Assembly (NCBI GenBank): GCA_032358165.1
Contig: JAALGY010000037.1
Span: 955,001 to 1,019,000 of the forward strand
Direction of reading: 5' to 3'
Origin: Diplosphaera chodatii
Taxonomy: Eukaryota; Chlorophyta; Trebouxiophyceae; Prasiolales; Stichococcaceae
DNA length: 64,000 nucleotides
Shown here in pieces: positions 1 to 12,207 of this stretch (the stretch's first letter is position 1; the number at the start of each line of letters is the position of its first letter). The position numbers were made by a program, and so were the translations under genes. The notes under the pieces are model-generated. The model made no database searches. It saw nothing but the letters and a program-made list of their open reading frames with translations, and had not been told where the DNA came from.

Positions 1-100
1 GCGCGAATTGCCTGCACTGCATGGTGCCTACGAGCGTCCATGCTTCCGCATTATGTTGATCCGCAGTGTAGGAATGCATCTCCTATCGGGTGTGGTGCAG

Positions 101-2775
101 GCGTGGATGACACGGCATGTGATCAACACGATCAGCCGCACACAGGGCGCCGATGCGGTGTTTGCAGCAGCACAGGAGCTGCAGCGCGATGGATATGCCA
201 TTGATCCGTCCGTGCATTACGCACTGCTGCAAACATGCTTTCAGGTATGAGGGGAGCGTCTGCATTGGCGGCACTGCCACCAGGCACCTTTCTTTCTAGA
301 TGGTAGACTACTACACAACAATGTCCCATGGACGTTCGACGATGCAGTGTACATCAATCCATGGCGTCCATGCATTGCTGCGCAGGCGCAGCAGCCTCCC
401 TACGGCCTGGATGCACGCTTTGCCCAGCGGGCGCTCGCAATCTTCCGGCGGGCGCAGGCGGCTTACGGCGTCCGGCTGGACGAGTCGTTCTGGCGCACGC
501 TGCTCGACTGCCAGGTGGTTTTGCTGTCATGGCAGCGGTGGCACGCATGGTATATGCTTGCCAGTGACCTGATCGCACTCCCCAACATGGGACTCGGGAT
601 GATGGTTCCGGCAGCGGTAGGGTTGAAGCTGGCATGTACGATGCAGGCGAGGGCAGCGCTGCCGGATGCAGCCCGTGAAACGCTTGTGGAGGCCAAGGCC
701 TGCGGGCTGCAGCCCGGGGTGCGGCTGCACAATCTGGCCGTCATCGCCTATGCACGCACGGGGCGGGCGGCAGAGGCAGAAGCCTTTGTGCGCGAGGAGA
801 TGGCGGCGAGCGGCATCACGCCAGACATCGTCACCTGGTGACTCCAGTCAATCGGCGCAGTCGAGCTCGTCTCAGCTCGTGAGGTCTTGGGCGCTACAGA
901 CAGCGTCTGAGGTGCTGTCAGCGCTTGTGAAGAGATGACAACCGTCGTGTGTGTGCCCGGCATGCAGGAACTCGCTGTTGCGTGCGTATGGTGGTGGTGC
1001 TGACATCGATGCAGCATACAGGTACTGCCGAGTGCACGCGTCAGCACTTACTCGTCAGTCGTCAACCAAGTCAACATAGCGTAGAAGGTTAGTGGCAGAT
1101 GCCAGCCATGGATGTTGTAATGATAGCTGAACACGGGCTGCTGTCGATGGGCAGGATATGGCAGGAGATGCAACGAGCTGGCATCACCCCTGACCATATC
1201 ACGCAGGCAGGCATCCAACTGAAAGCACTGCTGTGCATGCTGCAGTATCCAGAATGACAATGTGAACATGCTGCATCATGTCGATCTGTTTGGGTCTATA
1301 TTCTTGTCGGCCTCTGCAGATCCATCTGTCGGATGCTTTTGCCAGCAACCCCAGTCTTGCGGCAGAGCTCATGGCAGAGGCAGCAGCATTGTCCAGCACA
1401 GGCAGCCTCCATGCACAGGTGCGCGACTTTTGTAAAGCATATGCACGTTCCGAACCCCCAGGGAACGTTTGAGCAAAGGCTGTACCCGAGTCTGTCCTCC
1501 TGTCTCAGGGGGTCCTTCGCCAAAGCCGGCCAAAGACGAGCCATCAGAACCCCAGGCACAGCTCAGGCAGCGTGTGAGGCAGCCAGTCGTCAGATCGCCC
1601 TCAGGCACAGCAGAGGTAGCACACTTGCTGACGCAAGTGTACATTACCTTGTCCTGTCTCACCCTCGATAATTGTATTGCATGACAGATGCGGCCACAAT
1701 TAATGTATGCTGTAGCATGTCAAATTTTGCAGCTTGGGTTCCACTGTGTTCTGCAGGGCTCGTCTGTCCTGTCCGTGCCCCACAGACAGCTGGACCTGCA
1801 CGCGATGTCGGTGCCAACAGCACGTGTCGCCATCCTGCGGGTGCGATCTGGTTTTGACTCGTGGCACAGGTCTAGAATGTGCGCACGATGAGAGCCCGGC
1901 AATCAAAGGTTTTGAGGATGGTCGTGCACCATGCTGCAGCGATGCAACAATGCCAGCAACTCGGCCAGCCGTGTCACCCGATCCCTGCTGAGGGTTGACG
2001 GTGCCATGCTCTCGGCACACTGCATTGTGAACGTGTCTGTGTTGCAAGCAGTGGCTGGACCACGTGGCATCGTGGATTGTGCATCAGCCGGGTGGCCGCC
2101 TGCCGGACCGGCATGGCAGCTACTCGGTCATCACAGGCGCGGCGCTCGCATCGCACAGCACCAAAGTCACTTGCCCTGATCTGCCCTCAGCATACGCAGC
2201 GCTGCATGAGTCAGCTCCTGTGATAACGTATGGGGCAGTCGTCGTACCATCCATGCCAGCAGCGAGTGCAGCAAAGTTCCTCGAAACACTGACAGTTGTC
2301 GTGCATGCATGCAGGCAGGGGCCTGCACAGCAACCCGCACATTGGCGGCGTGCTGACGGATGCAGCACAGCAGGTGCTGCGCCGCCAGCAGCTGGCCTTC
2401 ACAGTCAAGGAGGGCAATGCCGGCGTGCTTGAGATTTCGGCAGCGGACATGGCGGCCTGGTCAGCACGAAGGGGCCAGCAGACCAGCAAGGTGACTTGCC
2501 CTCGGGTGCATCACGGTGTCCAGGCACAGGGTTCTGATCGTCACACTCTGTTTTGCACCACTGATGCAGCGCCTCTGAGGTGGCTGTCATGCTGCTGTGC
2601 ACATGTGTCGTATCGCACCTTGATACGAGGGCTCAGCAGAGCAGCCACATTCTGCCCGATGCAGGCGTCACTGCTGCAGAGCATCAGTGTGCGGTACATT
2701 GCCATCTCCAGCGTCATTGGCAGCGTCGTCGCAGCCGCAGTGCTGGTGCCCGAGCTGATGTCCGGCTCTTGGTGA
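101..2775 (+). CDS. PPR-SMR protein, 5' partial
   Basis: Pentatricopeptide-repeat protein with a C-terminal Smr domain, a family that usually binds organelle RNA or acts in plastid gene expression. Exons that join in phase: 101-244, 386-514, 647-837, 968-1021, 1155-1206, 1320-1418, 1556-1636, 1757-1840, 2052-2136, 2315-2490, 2665-2775. PPR-type helices appear as HNLAVIAYARTGRAAEAEAF, NSLLRAYGGGADIDAAYR and IWQEMQRAGITPDHIT. The Smr domain begins with LDLHAMSVPTARVAILR (the LDLH motif) and continues to TGRGLHSNPHIGG (the TGxGxHS motif) and RRQQLAFTVKEGNAGVLEI. The two introns at 1207-1319 and 2137-2314 need GC donors. The last exon adds a hydrophobic stretch, RYIAISSVIGSVVAAAVLV, before the stop, which is unusual for the family. 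The N-terminal repeats and start lie left of the window. The family call is firm; the exact paralogue and the last exon are inferred. Confidence 0.8.
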
Positions 2776-3184
2776 CCGAGCCAGACTTCCACTTTTACGT
2801 ATATGTGTCCAGCAGTGTACCGTATATGAAGGTTGAGTGAGTGGGTGATTGAGTGGCATAGCATTTGGTATTAATGTGTTTCTGATCTCAGTAGTGGCAG
2901 CGTACGAATTGCTTGAACTGCACTCAGTTGATTGTGTTAGCGTAAGATGCTCTTGCCTGGTTTTCAGAGGGTCAGCTGGGGTGTTGGTGCTTCACAGTGC
3001 GGAACGGCCTGCCTGCCTCGGTGCACCATTCATGCCGTGTGTGCCGCTCACGCTCGGGATATGCAAATCCAGGAAATGCAAGCGCCACAGGTGATCCAGT
3101 TCCTGCTAAACAGTGCCTTGCAGCTGAGCAACATCGGGCTGGCAAAGCTGCACTCACGTGCCTCGAACAAGCAGGCCCACTGTC
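2776..3184. other. convergent intergenic spacer
   Basis: Region between the 3' ends of the PPR-SMR gene and the NUMOD3 gene. It must hold both 3' UTRs. I see no conserved reading frame, structured RNA or repeat in it. Confidence 0.5.
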
Positions 3185-4700
3185 CTACAGCTGCGCCTCA
3201 AAATTGCGGACATAGTCCTGCAGCGCCACGTAGCGCACGAACTTGTCATAGAGCTCGGGCGAGGACCGCTCGGCTTCCTGCAGCTGCGGCTTGTAGCCGT
3301 GCTCTGCATGCAGCACCCAGAGGGTGCTTCAACGGGCGTACACAGAAGCACACTCGACAGTCACATGCATGCAAGCCCCACCAGTTTCAACCTGCAAATC
3401 AGCCTGGCATCGTGTGTCTCGAGCGATTTTCTGGGGCCATGTCCTGTCCAGGACAAGTGCACCTTGCTCGTACTGCGCCATGAAGAGCGCAATCTCCTGC
3501 CGCAGCTGGCTCATCTCCTGCACGGCGCGCTCCATCACCAGCCCTGGGGCGATGCTCTTGCGGGGTCCTGCATGACGAGGCACGCCTGTTGGATACAGGA
3601 ATGCCGCATCGAAAGCCGATGAGCAGCGCCCGACTGTGCCAAGCACCGCAGCACTGAGCTCGAAGCCAGCTGTTGCTGTGCACCCACAGCATGATGGGGC
3701 AGCTGAGCGGTTGTCCCTCAAGCGCACCCGAGTCCAGCAGCTGCTGCGTCGCCAGGGCTGCCGGTCGAGGGAGGGCTCCAGCGTCCTGCCGCTCCCGCCT
3801 GCAGACCACCGCATGTGGTGTCTCGACATGCTGATGGCAGCAGTGCCTGAAGCCGATGCAACCAAGCAGCAGGGTCGCGACGGCAGTTTTGCCATGCATG
3901 CTGGAATGTGCGCTGCGCCGTGACGCGCACACGACAGTGACCTACATCTTGGCGGCCTTGCGCTGCGCGTGCACCTCCCTCATGCGGCGGCTGATCTTCA
4001 TGCGGGTCTCCAGGGACTGCTGCCGCCCCGTGGCGCTCTCATGCATCGCATACCGCGTGCCTGCTCACATCCCACTGCCCAGCTTGGCCTCCGAGTGGCA
4101 CTGGGGACACCACTGCATTGATTGCCCCTACTGCCAGCATGGTAGCATCTCCGCACGGTGGGCCATTTGTGACACGGAGCATCCGGCCGCTCACCGAGGC
4201 TGTGCTTTCGGCCTTCGTGCGCCTGTGCAATCCGCCGGGCGTGCTCGGGTGACCGCGCCCTGCCCTGCAGCGACAGACGTACTGCTTCTTAAGTCGTGCT
4301 ATACAGTCTGCCACCGACTGTTGCAACATTGCCAGCTGCACAGGCCCGTCAGAGTATGGCCCGGGGTCCATGTGGTCATACACAGTCATCGTGCATGACC
4401 ACTCCTCACCTTCAACGCCGCCGAAATCTTCTGCCGCACCTCAGGCCTGAGCACAGCACAATGGGAAGAGTTGAATCCAAAGTGCTCAGCAAGCACTGAA
4501 CGGCAGTCAGTGCGCCCGGTGCAACGGCTATTGGCATGTGCATGGGTTGATGCAGCCAGCTCACGGGCGGGGCTTCCTTTTCCGCTTTGGTACGCCAGCA
4601 GCGGCATCGTCTTCGGCAGTTTCGTCTACCGGGGAATCCTTCAACTCACAAGGTGCAGATGCTGCGCTGGCTTCTCGTGCGGCTGTAGCTACCCACGTAT
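3185..4700 (-). CDS. NUMOD3-motif protein
   Basis: Spliced gene read on the minus strand; only part of the model is secure. From the N-terminal side: a basic exon (4665-4569) ending KRKRKPRP joins in phase to PPEVRQKISAALK (about 4441-4407). An exon with SPEHARRIAQAHEGRKHS follows (about 4264-4192), then LETRMKISRRMREVHAQRK (about 4010-3955), then VMERAVQEMSQLRQEIALFM (about 3570-3475), and a last exon YDKFVRYVALQDYVRNFEAQ with its stop at 3187-3185. The three short basic pieces match the NUMOD3 pattern (S-E-R-x-K-I-S), a DNA-binding module of homing endonucleases that also occurs without any nuclease in plant and algal plastid proteins. No GIY-YIG or HNH domain is visible, so a binding role rather than cleavage is inferred. 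The start is unresolved and lies above 4665. Confidence 0.55.
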
Positions 4701-5328
4701 GGCAGCATGTGCGCGAGCGCACGTGCACATGTGTGTGCGAGGGCTGCCTGTGACTGATGTCCCGGCGTCTCCAATGACCTTGAAGCCCTGCCAGCAGTCG
4801 GAGCCTTTGCACTGGACACACGCAGCAGCGCTGGATCATCAAAGTGTTTGGTTGCGTGTGGACATGGTGAGATCAACCAACGATGCGCTCTGTCTTGCGG
4901 CGTGCACCCTCAGCAAGCAAGTGGCGACAACTCAAAGAAGGTGCCACCTTCAAATTGGGTAGTGGCTGCCATCTAGCAGGAGGTGCTATAGCCAAACCTC
5001 CAGTCAGCTGATCATGACTAACCATCTGGGAGCGTGCCATTGCGATGGGCAGGTTGCATCCTTGCACGTCGCGTTGTCACTCATGCACATCAGACGCTGA
5101 ACAAGACATTGACACAGTGATTATAATGCATTAAGATCATGTTTGCAGCGTGTGTTGGCCACTGATCCAGTGGCGCAGCACCGGGCTGACCACTCATGCA
5201 TGGTTAGCATGCAAGCTGGCATGATCATGTGGACGCTGCCACCAGCAGTGTATCTCAGTTGCAATCTCTGATTGTCGCAGCCGCTATGTTCCACACCAGC
5301 TGGCAGCCTGAGTGCCGTTTGCAATAGC
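4701..5328. other. divergent upstream region
   Basis: Lies between the unresolved 5' end of the minus-strand NUMOD3 gene and the first ATG of the plus-strand GT90 gene. It probably holds both promoters and perhaps a first exon of the NUMOD3 gene. I see no clear TATA box or repeat. Confidence 0.4.
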
Positions 5329-8300
5329 ATGCGTCACACGCTTACCCGGCACATCAGCGGCCCCACATACGCAAACACTGCAGCAGCTGCTGGCCTGGTC
5401 CTTGGCACGCTGTTCCTGTTGTACAGACAGACCATCGTGGTTGCGCTGGGGTGGACAGCAGACGTGCCGCTCATGTGCGTCATGTTGTTATGCCATGCTG
5501 TTGGCCCAACTCCCTGATGGATGTCCGTGATGTACATCGGGCAAGCTCGCCGATGCCTGATATTTGGGACGGTCAACTGCAGTGCGGGCGCCGGCTTTCG
5601 ACCCGTCACCACACCAGGTGACTCCATATGTTGTGCAGGCATGGCTCTCCTGGCTTTGCCGCCGCAGTATCATCACCCTCACAGCTGCAGGCGCATGCAA
5701 ACTAGCGACCTAAATGAGTGCCCCATCTCCTCAGAGGCGATATCGGCGCACTACATATACCCCAGGCCGCCCCCTCCGCACTTCAAAGAGTGGCTGCACT
5801 TTGCACAGCTGAAGCGCTGCGAGCTCCGGTGACCCAGTCAAGCGCTTGCGTCGGCCCAGGAGGCATTGAGCCCTAGACATCCTGCGTTTGGCTTGCAGCG
5901 TCACGGCACAGCGAATGAGAAACATGCTCTGGTGGCCTTCGGATATGCGATGTACATCACCTCCTGCAGGCAATACGACCACATCGAGCAGGACTTGGAG
6001 CCATTTCGGCGGTTGGTCGCCAATGAGGGCACTGGTGCGCTGCAGGCGGCTGTCAACAATGCAACAAAGGTACATCCCGGACACAGCAGACACTCGAAAC
6101 GCCTTGCAAACCCCAGATGTGACCCCAGATGATTGTGTGATCAATGGGATCGTGCGGCGCCGTGCATGCCCGCATCCGGCCCGGGCTCACCTCAGCCGGG
6201 CTGCGCCGTGCGCAGCTCCGGAACACCGCGACCTTCACGGTCAGGGGCGGCAAGGTGCACGAGCGCCACCGCAGCGGCGCGGTCGCGGAGTACGCCGCCG
6301 GGGTGTACAAGGAGCTGTTCGAGGCGTTCGCCGACCGGCTGCCGGACGTGCGCTTCGTGGTCAACCTGCTGGACGAGCCGCGGGTGCTGCTGGGGCCGGG
6401 GACCGTGCGCGACAGGTGGCCGCCTGCGCCGCCGCAGCGCTGTCGCACGCTGCCCGGGTAGCAGCGCTGCACATCGCCTAGAGGCACCGCATTTGCGTTG
6501 TGCTGCTGTCAGTGCACGTGGGCAGCTGGCTGTACCGGTGCCAGCGCCCACAGCGACTTGCAGCGGCATGGGAAAGCACCCTGCAGTCCTGAGATAGCGC
6601 GTTTCAACACACAGGAATGTCGCATGCTCGCACCCTTGCCCTGGTGCCTGTGCAGATACGCCAGCGCCACATGCGCAAACGCATCGGCAGACTTCCATGA
6701 GTTCCGTCATCTGCACAGCTTCGTGATCAACCCCGCGACCCAGGCCACAGATGCCAACACCACGCTGCCGGTGTTTTCGCAGACCAAGATCCGAGGTGGT
6801 CGCCTGAAGCCTGCTGCACAAGTTTACACCCTGCAGTGCACAGCAGGGACAGAACGCAACACTGACATCGTGAGCCCAGCAGCAACATTCCGGTGTATTG
6901 CCCGCGCAGGGTGCCACACGGACATCATGCTGCCATCGCACTACAACCTCAGGTCGCACCCGGTCCCATGGTCCGACTTGACGCCCTGGCACCTACGTAA
7001 ACCGGTGAGCACTGCGGAAGAGCACAGAACTGCTGTGCACCCATCGTCAGCGAGAGCGCTGGCATGGCGGCATGCAGGACTCGGGCGAGGTTCGCTGGTG
7101 CAGGTGTTGTTCTGGCGCGGCACCACGACGGGCGGCATGTGCAAGGACGACACACCGTTCTGGAACATGCACCGCCAGCGCCTGGTGGCGTTCAGCAAGT
7201 GCGCTCTACTGCTCGTTTCATCCGACGGACTGGCAGCATCCAGCACTCATCACTTGACTGGCACTCCGTGATGTAGCACTTTCGTCTGATCCCTCTGTCC
7301 GTCAACACCTCCCACGTGCGTACACAGGAACCACTCCGACATGGACATGGGGCTCGTGGACTACATCCAGTGCAGCACAAGGTGCTGCGCAGAGCAGGAG
7401 GCGCGCTACGGGAAGGCCGAGCGCATCCACCACAAGCAGAACTGGAAGCACAGGTGCGCGCATCCGACCGCCTGCTTGTTGCGATGCTTTGGGATGCAGG
7501 ACGCGCGGCCAGCTTCTTGCGTACTGCTCTGTACAGTGCGCACGGCCGCAGCTGCTGGTGCTCCCCAAAGGGCACCTGCTGTCGCTTGTGGCTTGCAAGC
7601 AGGCATGCCATCTTCTGCAGGTTCCTCATGATCCTGGACGGCAACAGCTTCAACAGCCGGCTGCCCACGTTTCTGACGTCCGGCAGCCTGCTGTTCCGGG
7701 CCGGGCTGTTTGGCGAGTGGTTCGACGAGCGCATCCACCCCATGAAGCACTATCTGCCGGTACCGCCTCCTGGCGACTCGATGTCGACTGATTCACTACT
7801 CGTCTGTGCAGACAACACCCTCAAGCATGCAAACCCCGCCGCAGAACATGCAGCAGAGGCAGTGCGCACAGTGCACGCTGCGCGTCGTTCCAGGGCACCG
7901 TGAGATGCCATTACCACCGCCACCTGCAGCACTGCACAAGCTGCAGGTGCGCTTGGACTTCAGCGACCTGCGGCGGCGGCTGGACTGGGCACTGGCGCAC
8001 GACCAGGGGGCGCACGCCATGGCGGACGCGGCCCGCCGCGTGGCGCACCGCCGCCTGCGCCACCAGGACATCCAGGTGCCCGCCACAAGGCATGCCCGTC
8101 TCGTTATCAGGACCCACTTGCAGCACCGCACTCTCGGCCAATCGTCTCGGCGGGGAGTGCGCACATGAGGTTGCAGCAGCAGCTCCAACAAGTCATGCGT
8201 TGCTGGGTCTGGTCAGCTTGTCGGGCGGAGCAGTGATGCGTTGTTTGCATATTTGCATATGTGTCGAGCGACATGGCTTCCACTTGACTGCTGCTTGTTG

Positions 8301-8472
8301 CTCTGGAGTGGCTAAGCAGCTGTTGCACAACTGTTGCTGTGCCCCATGGCCCGTATCTGCTGCCCTGCAGTGCTACATGTACCGGCTGCTGCTGGAGTAC
8401 GCCGCATTGTTTGGCAACACCACCATGACGGATGTGACGCCAGAGAGGGGGGTCGGCTTGCATAGTTTGTGA
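5329..8472 (+). CDS. GT90 (CAP10-like) glycosyltransferase
   Basis: Glycosyltransferase family 90 protein, probably Golgi or ER luminal, adding a sugar (xylose or glucose in studied members) to protein or glycan. The start at 5329 gives a short basic N-terminus followed by AAAAGLVLGTLFLLYRQ, a type II signal anchor. Conserved family segments come in the expected order: HFKEWLHFAQLKRCEL (5790s), YDHIEQDLEPFRRLV (about 5974), VRFVVNLLDEPRVLLGPG (6350s), FHEFRHLHSFVINP (6690s), HTDIMLPSHYNLR (6916), VLFWRGTTTGGMCKDD (7106), LVDYIQCSTRCCAEQEARYG (7352), FLMILDGNSFNSRLPTFLTS (7622) and the C-terminal YMYRLLLEYAALFGN (8377). FWRGTTTGG and LDGNS.SRLP are the core GT90 motifs. At least nine introns separate these pieces. 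The donor sugar cannot be told from sequence. Convergent with CSN3. Confidence 0.88.
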
Positions 8473-8767
8473 CTCTGGCATCTGTTCACTGGGCAGGTGT
8501 TGTTGTGAATGTTGACAGCAGTGTAGATAGCACATGTACACGTCGTCAGTGCGCTGTGGTTTGGGTGGTATGGCTAGTGTGCAAGAGGCTGCTTTCGGAT
8601 GAGCATGTTGAAGGTTGAGAAGACACTTACTGCATGTCATTGCAAACGGCGCCAGGTTTTGGCCCTGGGTCTGTCGCGTATCCTTGACGGTCTGCCATGA
8701 ATGGGTGAGCGGGAACAAGTGTCGTATACGTACAACTGTCTACCACATCCCCTACAGCCATGGACCC

Positions 8768-11471
8768 TCATGCAGCAAACATGGGCGGCGTGGAGAAACT
8801 TAGAGCCGGCGGCTGCGGCTCTGACACCCCAAAGTCACCTGCTGGGTCATCACGCCACAGCAGCGACCCCCGATCCTTCATGTGCACCTTGCTTATGTAC
8901 GGCCGGTCGCACGCCACCTGCATTGCGATGGTAGCAGACCATTCTGCAGCTGCACAGCCGGGTTAGATTCAAGCGGCTGGTGAGCAGCAGCTGGATATGT
9001 GCACCCACCTCGTGATCGAGGGCGGCGATGCGGCCGGCCAGCGCCGTGGCGCGGCTGATCTGCTGGTCGATGCGCGCCAACGTGCTCGGCCCCCGGAACT
9101 GCTGCGGATCCTCCAGGAATCGCACCTGCGCCAGCAAGTGCCACAGCTCCCGCAGGGTATGGATGCACGGCTCCAGAGGCTTCACACGAGGCCTGTTCCA
9201 GGGATTTGCCAGATGTGATGTGCCCAGGCTTGACAGCTCTCCTGCACATCACTCACCATGCCTTTGTCGTGGTCTATCTCGGCAAACACCTCGCCCGCAT
9301 CGACCATCCTGCAGCATCACGTACTAGGTCATTCACGTTCCTGTGCAAACAGGGGCTGCTGCACGCAGCCCCAACTGGACATAAGCGCAGCAGATATGGC
9401 CACCTTTGAGGCCTGATCAACGTGTCACGAGTGACACTGTCCTGCCGTGCACAGGTTGCAGCAGCAGGCAACGCACCGCAGGATGGCCAGCTCGGCGGCC
9501 TGTGCGGAGGGCAGCCCCACGGCGGCCGCGATGTCGGGCAGCGACAGCGTCAGGTACGTCTGCGTCAGCCGCTGCACGTTGCGCTTCGTCTGGCTGTCCA
9601 CCACCAGCTTCACCAGCCCCGCATTCTCCTCCTGCCCGAGATTTCAAACACGCAGGCTGAGCGTGCTCTCAGCACACGGCGCACTTTTCGAGAACACAAG
9701 GTCTGCTGCTTGAAATTACACACGATGGCCTGATGCTGGCTCACTCGCATCTGCACGGTCGCATCTGCACCTGAGTGAACTCTGCCTGGTGCTTGTTGAC
9801 TGCCTCCGCCAGCGCTGCTGCCGACTTGCCGCCATACGCTGCCGCCAGGTCCTGCATGATGGCCTCAGCACGAATGCTCAGCACATGCAAAGCGACATCA
9901 ACGGATGACTGGTCGTAGCCGCTGACTTCCTACAGCACTTATGAACTGACACCGTGCACAGGTGCAGCATGCACCTGGTTGTCAGTGACACGTCGACGAA
10001 GTCACATAGTAAATCACGCTAAAAGCCGGCATACACTAGCTTGACTACCTGGTAGGGGCCGCCCTCCAGCTTGACGGCGCGTGACACAGCCACTGGCGTC
10101 CAGCGTGGCAACGGTGGCAGCTTGCCGTTGTGGATGAGGTTGACGAGCGTCCACTTTTTGAACGCCGCCACCGCGATGGCGTTGGTGACCATGCTGGGCG
10201 CCGTGAGCGCCGCCAGCAGGCACTCCAGGGCCTCTGGGTACCGCTTGCGGGCTGGGGATGGCAGGGAGTGGACTGATGTCACACATGGCTTTGCAAAAAT
10301 GCATTGCATAGTGTTGACGGGCACACTCGCAGAACAGCCTGCTGCGTCGCATACAGCTACGCTGCTTTGGTGAGCATTACAAGCTGTAATGGGGGATGCA
10401 GCATGCAGCGGATGGCGTGGAGCATAGCCTCGGTGCTCAACACACCAATGTGTATCAGTCCGCCGTAGTAGCAGTACAGAAGAAAGTCGCGCGGAGTCAA
10501 GCCCGTTTTGGCGGGGTCTGTATCATACGCCTCCGCCTCCAGCACCTGCGTCGCTGCGGCGGGCATCTTCGCCAGCAGGCAACTGCGCAAGGACAGGATC
10601 AGTTGCAGCAAGGGTCTCCCTTCATGGCGCACACCTTCGGCAGCCCTTCTCATATCCAGGATGTTTTCATTATGTATGTCGATGTCCAACAAGGCCGCTT
10701 GGGACTGGGGTCTCTGTGAGTACACAAAAACTGCGCAGAAGGCATGATGCTCAGCGCACCACTGAAAGAGCATGCCGTGCATCGGGGTGATGAACTCGAG
10801 CGATGGCGCGGTCTTCTGCAGCGCTGCTGTCAGCGGCACGATGCCCAGCCGCGGCATCTGCAACGCCACCACATGGTCCCGCAGGTGCCCAGCCAGCGTC
10901 GCAGCTGCATGCACCAAGGGCCCATGCCTTCCAAATCTCTCAAGGGGAAGCCGTATGAAGCAGACACTGTACACCAGTCCTCTAGCCACCGTGCAACAAG
11001 GCGCTTGACTGCATGGTGGCACTCGGTGCGACTGCACGCACTTGCGGACGGCGACAGCTGCATCTGCCGGGCGTCGCCCTCTGTGAACAGGGACGACGCG
11101 CTTCTGACAAAGTCCAAGTTGCCCTGCGTGCCTGCTCCAAGGCCGCCCACCGAGTTCCTACACATGAGTTGCGTCAGGTTCAGTGCAGGGCAGTGACATA
11201 GACGAGGGCCTGCCGATGGGCCTCCATGCGCCCTTGGCAGATCTTGGGAATGCAGACGTGCGCACAGTAGGGCGATGCAGCCGAAGGTGTGCGCCAGTGC
11301 ATTGAGCTGCTGCAGCGCCTGCAGCAATACATTAGGCCCTTGCTGCTGCGCTGTCTGCTGCAAACCCGATTCCGCCGCTTTCAGTGTGTTTTGCAGCTGT
11401 GTGAAGTTGCCCTTGGCCGATAGATCCTGAATCTGCAGCAAGAGGCTTTGCATGGCCGGAGCCACAGCCAT
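8768..11471 (-). CDS. CSN3: COP9 signalosome subunit 3
   Basis: PCI-domain subunit of the COP9 signalosome, which removes NEDD8/RUB1 from cullins and so controls SCF-type ubiquitin ligases. The ATG at 11471 gives MAVAPAMQSLLLQIQDLSAK, matching the short N-terminus of CSN3 proteins. Next come GIVPLTAALQKTAPSLEFIT (10860s), GLTPRDFLLYCYYGGLIHIG (10490s), RYPEALECLLAALTAPSM (10240s) and FKKWTLVNLIHNGKLPPLP (10160s). The PCI winged-helix part reads VKLVVDSQTKRNVQRLTQTY then LTLSLPDIAAAVGLPSAQAA (9620-9490), followed by AGEVFAEIDHDKGM (9305) and FLEDPQQFRGPSTLARIDQQ (9110). Splicing at the gtgggt donor after LDHE joins an exon starting VACDRPYISKV that resembles the plant CSN3 C-terminus, with the stop at 8770-8768. 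An unspliced read would instead stop at 8850; I prefer the spliced end. Five or more introns. Confidence 0.9.
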
Positions 11472-12207
11472 GTTGCCCGGCAGATAGACAGTCGGTTGGA
11501 TGAAAGTTCTCAAAGTTTGGGCAGAAGCAATTGTAGCCAAGTTGACAATCCCAGAGTCCAGGTCAGAGGAGCCAGCAAGCGCGCTGTGACGTCTTGAGCC
11601 AAGTGTTTGACGTCAAACAGGCTGCAGTCACACGTTGCAAAATGGATTGTGTCGGTGTTTGCTGGCTTTCATGCACCTCTGGAGCTTAGTCACCCTGCAG
11701 ACCTCGAACTTGCCACTAGGTAAACCCTGCTGCACGCTGCTACACGCTCGCTCACTTGAATGAGACGATAAGTATCCATACACACTTCACGTGTCTTGGT
11801 TGCACCCCGCGTGCCGGCGGATCAGTGCTAAGCCTTCCAGTGACTGCTTTCAGATGCAATGTGCATGCTCGACTCTCAGTGTCAGATATGCATGCTTCTG
11901 GTAGACAAAGCAAATAGAAAGAGCATCATCATGCGTTCTAGTGCGTGACGATCATTGTCACGATGCATCAACAATTTGTCGATACAGTGCGAATTGTGAG
12001 GGTGCACACTATGCGTGCTGAGAACGATGTGGCGGGTGCTCTGCCGACGCAACGCGGCTTATCGCTACCTGTTCAGGTATGTAACTGCTGTACAGCTCTG
12101 GATCGTGGTTGGACATGCATGCACATGCATCGGCAAGCATTGGTCATCATGCGCTATGCCCAGGGACATAGGACAAGCTGGATACGGTGACCTCGCGACC
12201 GACGTGC
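11472..12207. other. divergent promoter region CSN3/SPY
   Basis: Spacer between the CSN3 start (-) and the first usable SPY ATG (+). A possible upstream SPY exon begins with ATG at 12010 (MRAENDVAGALPTQRG) and ends at the gtatgt donor near 12076, but its phase with the next exon is uncertain. I see no TATA box or repeat that I trust. Confidence 0.4.

Noticed and set aside
5521..5832. Separate small plus-strand gene in front of the GT90 exons
   Set aside because: Its end is the GT90 segment HFKEWLHFAQLKRCEL, so it is an exon of that gene with intronic sequence read in front.
8850..8990. Unspliced CSN3 C-terminus ending at 8850
   Set aside because: The spliced alternative resembles plant CSN3 tails (a C-D-x-x-Y-x-x-K-V pattern), whereas the read-through sequence resembles nothing in the family.
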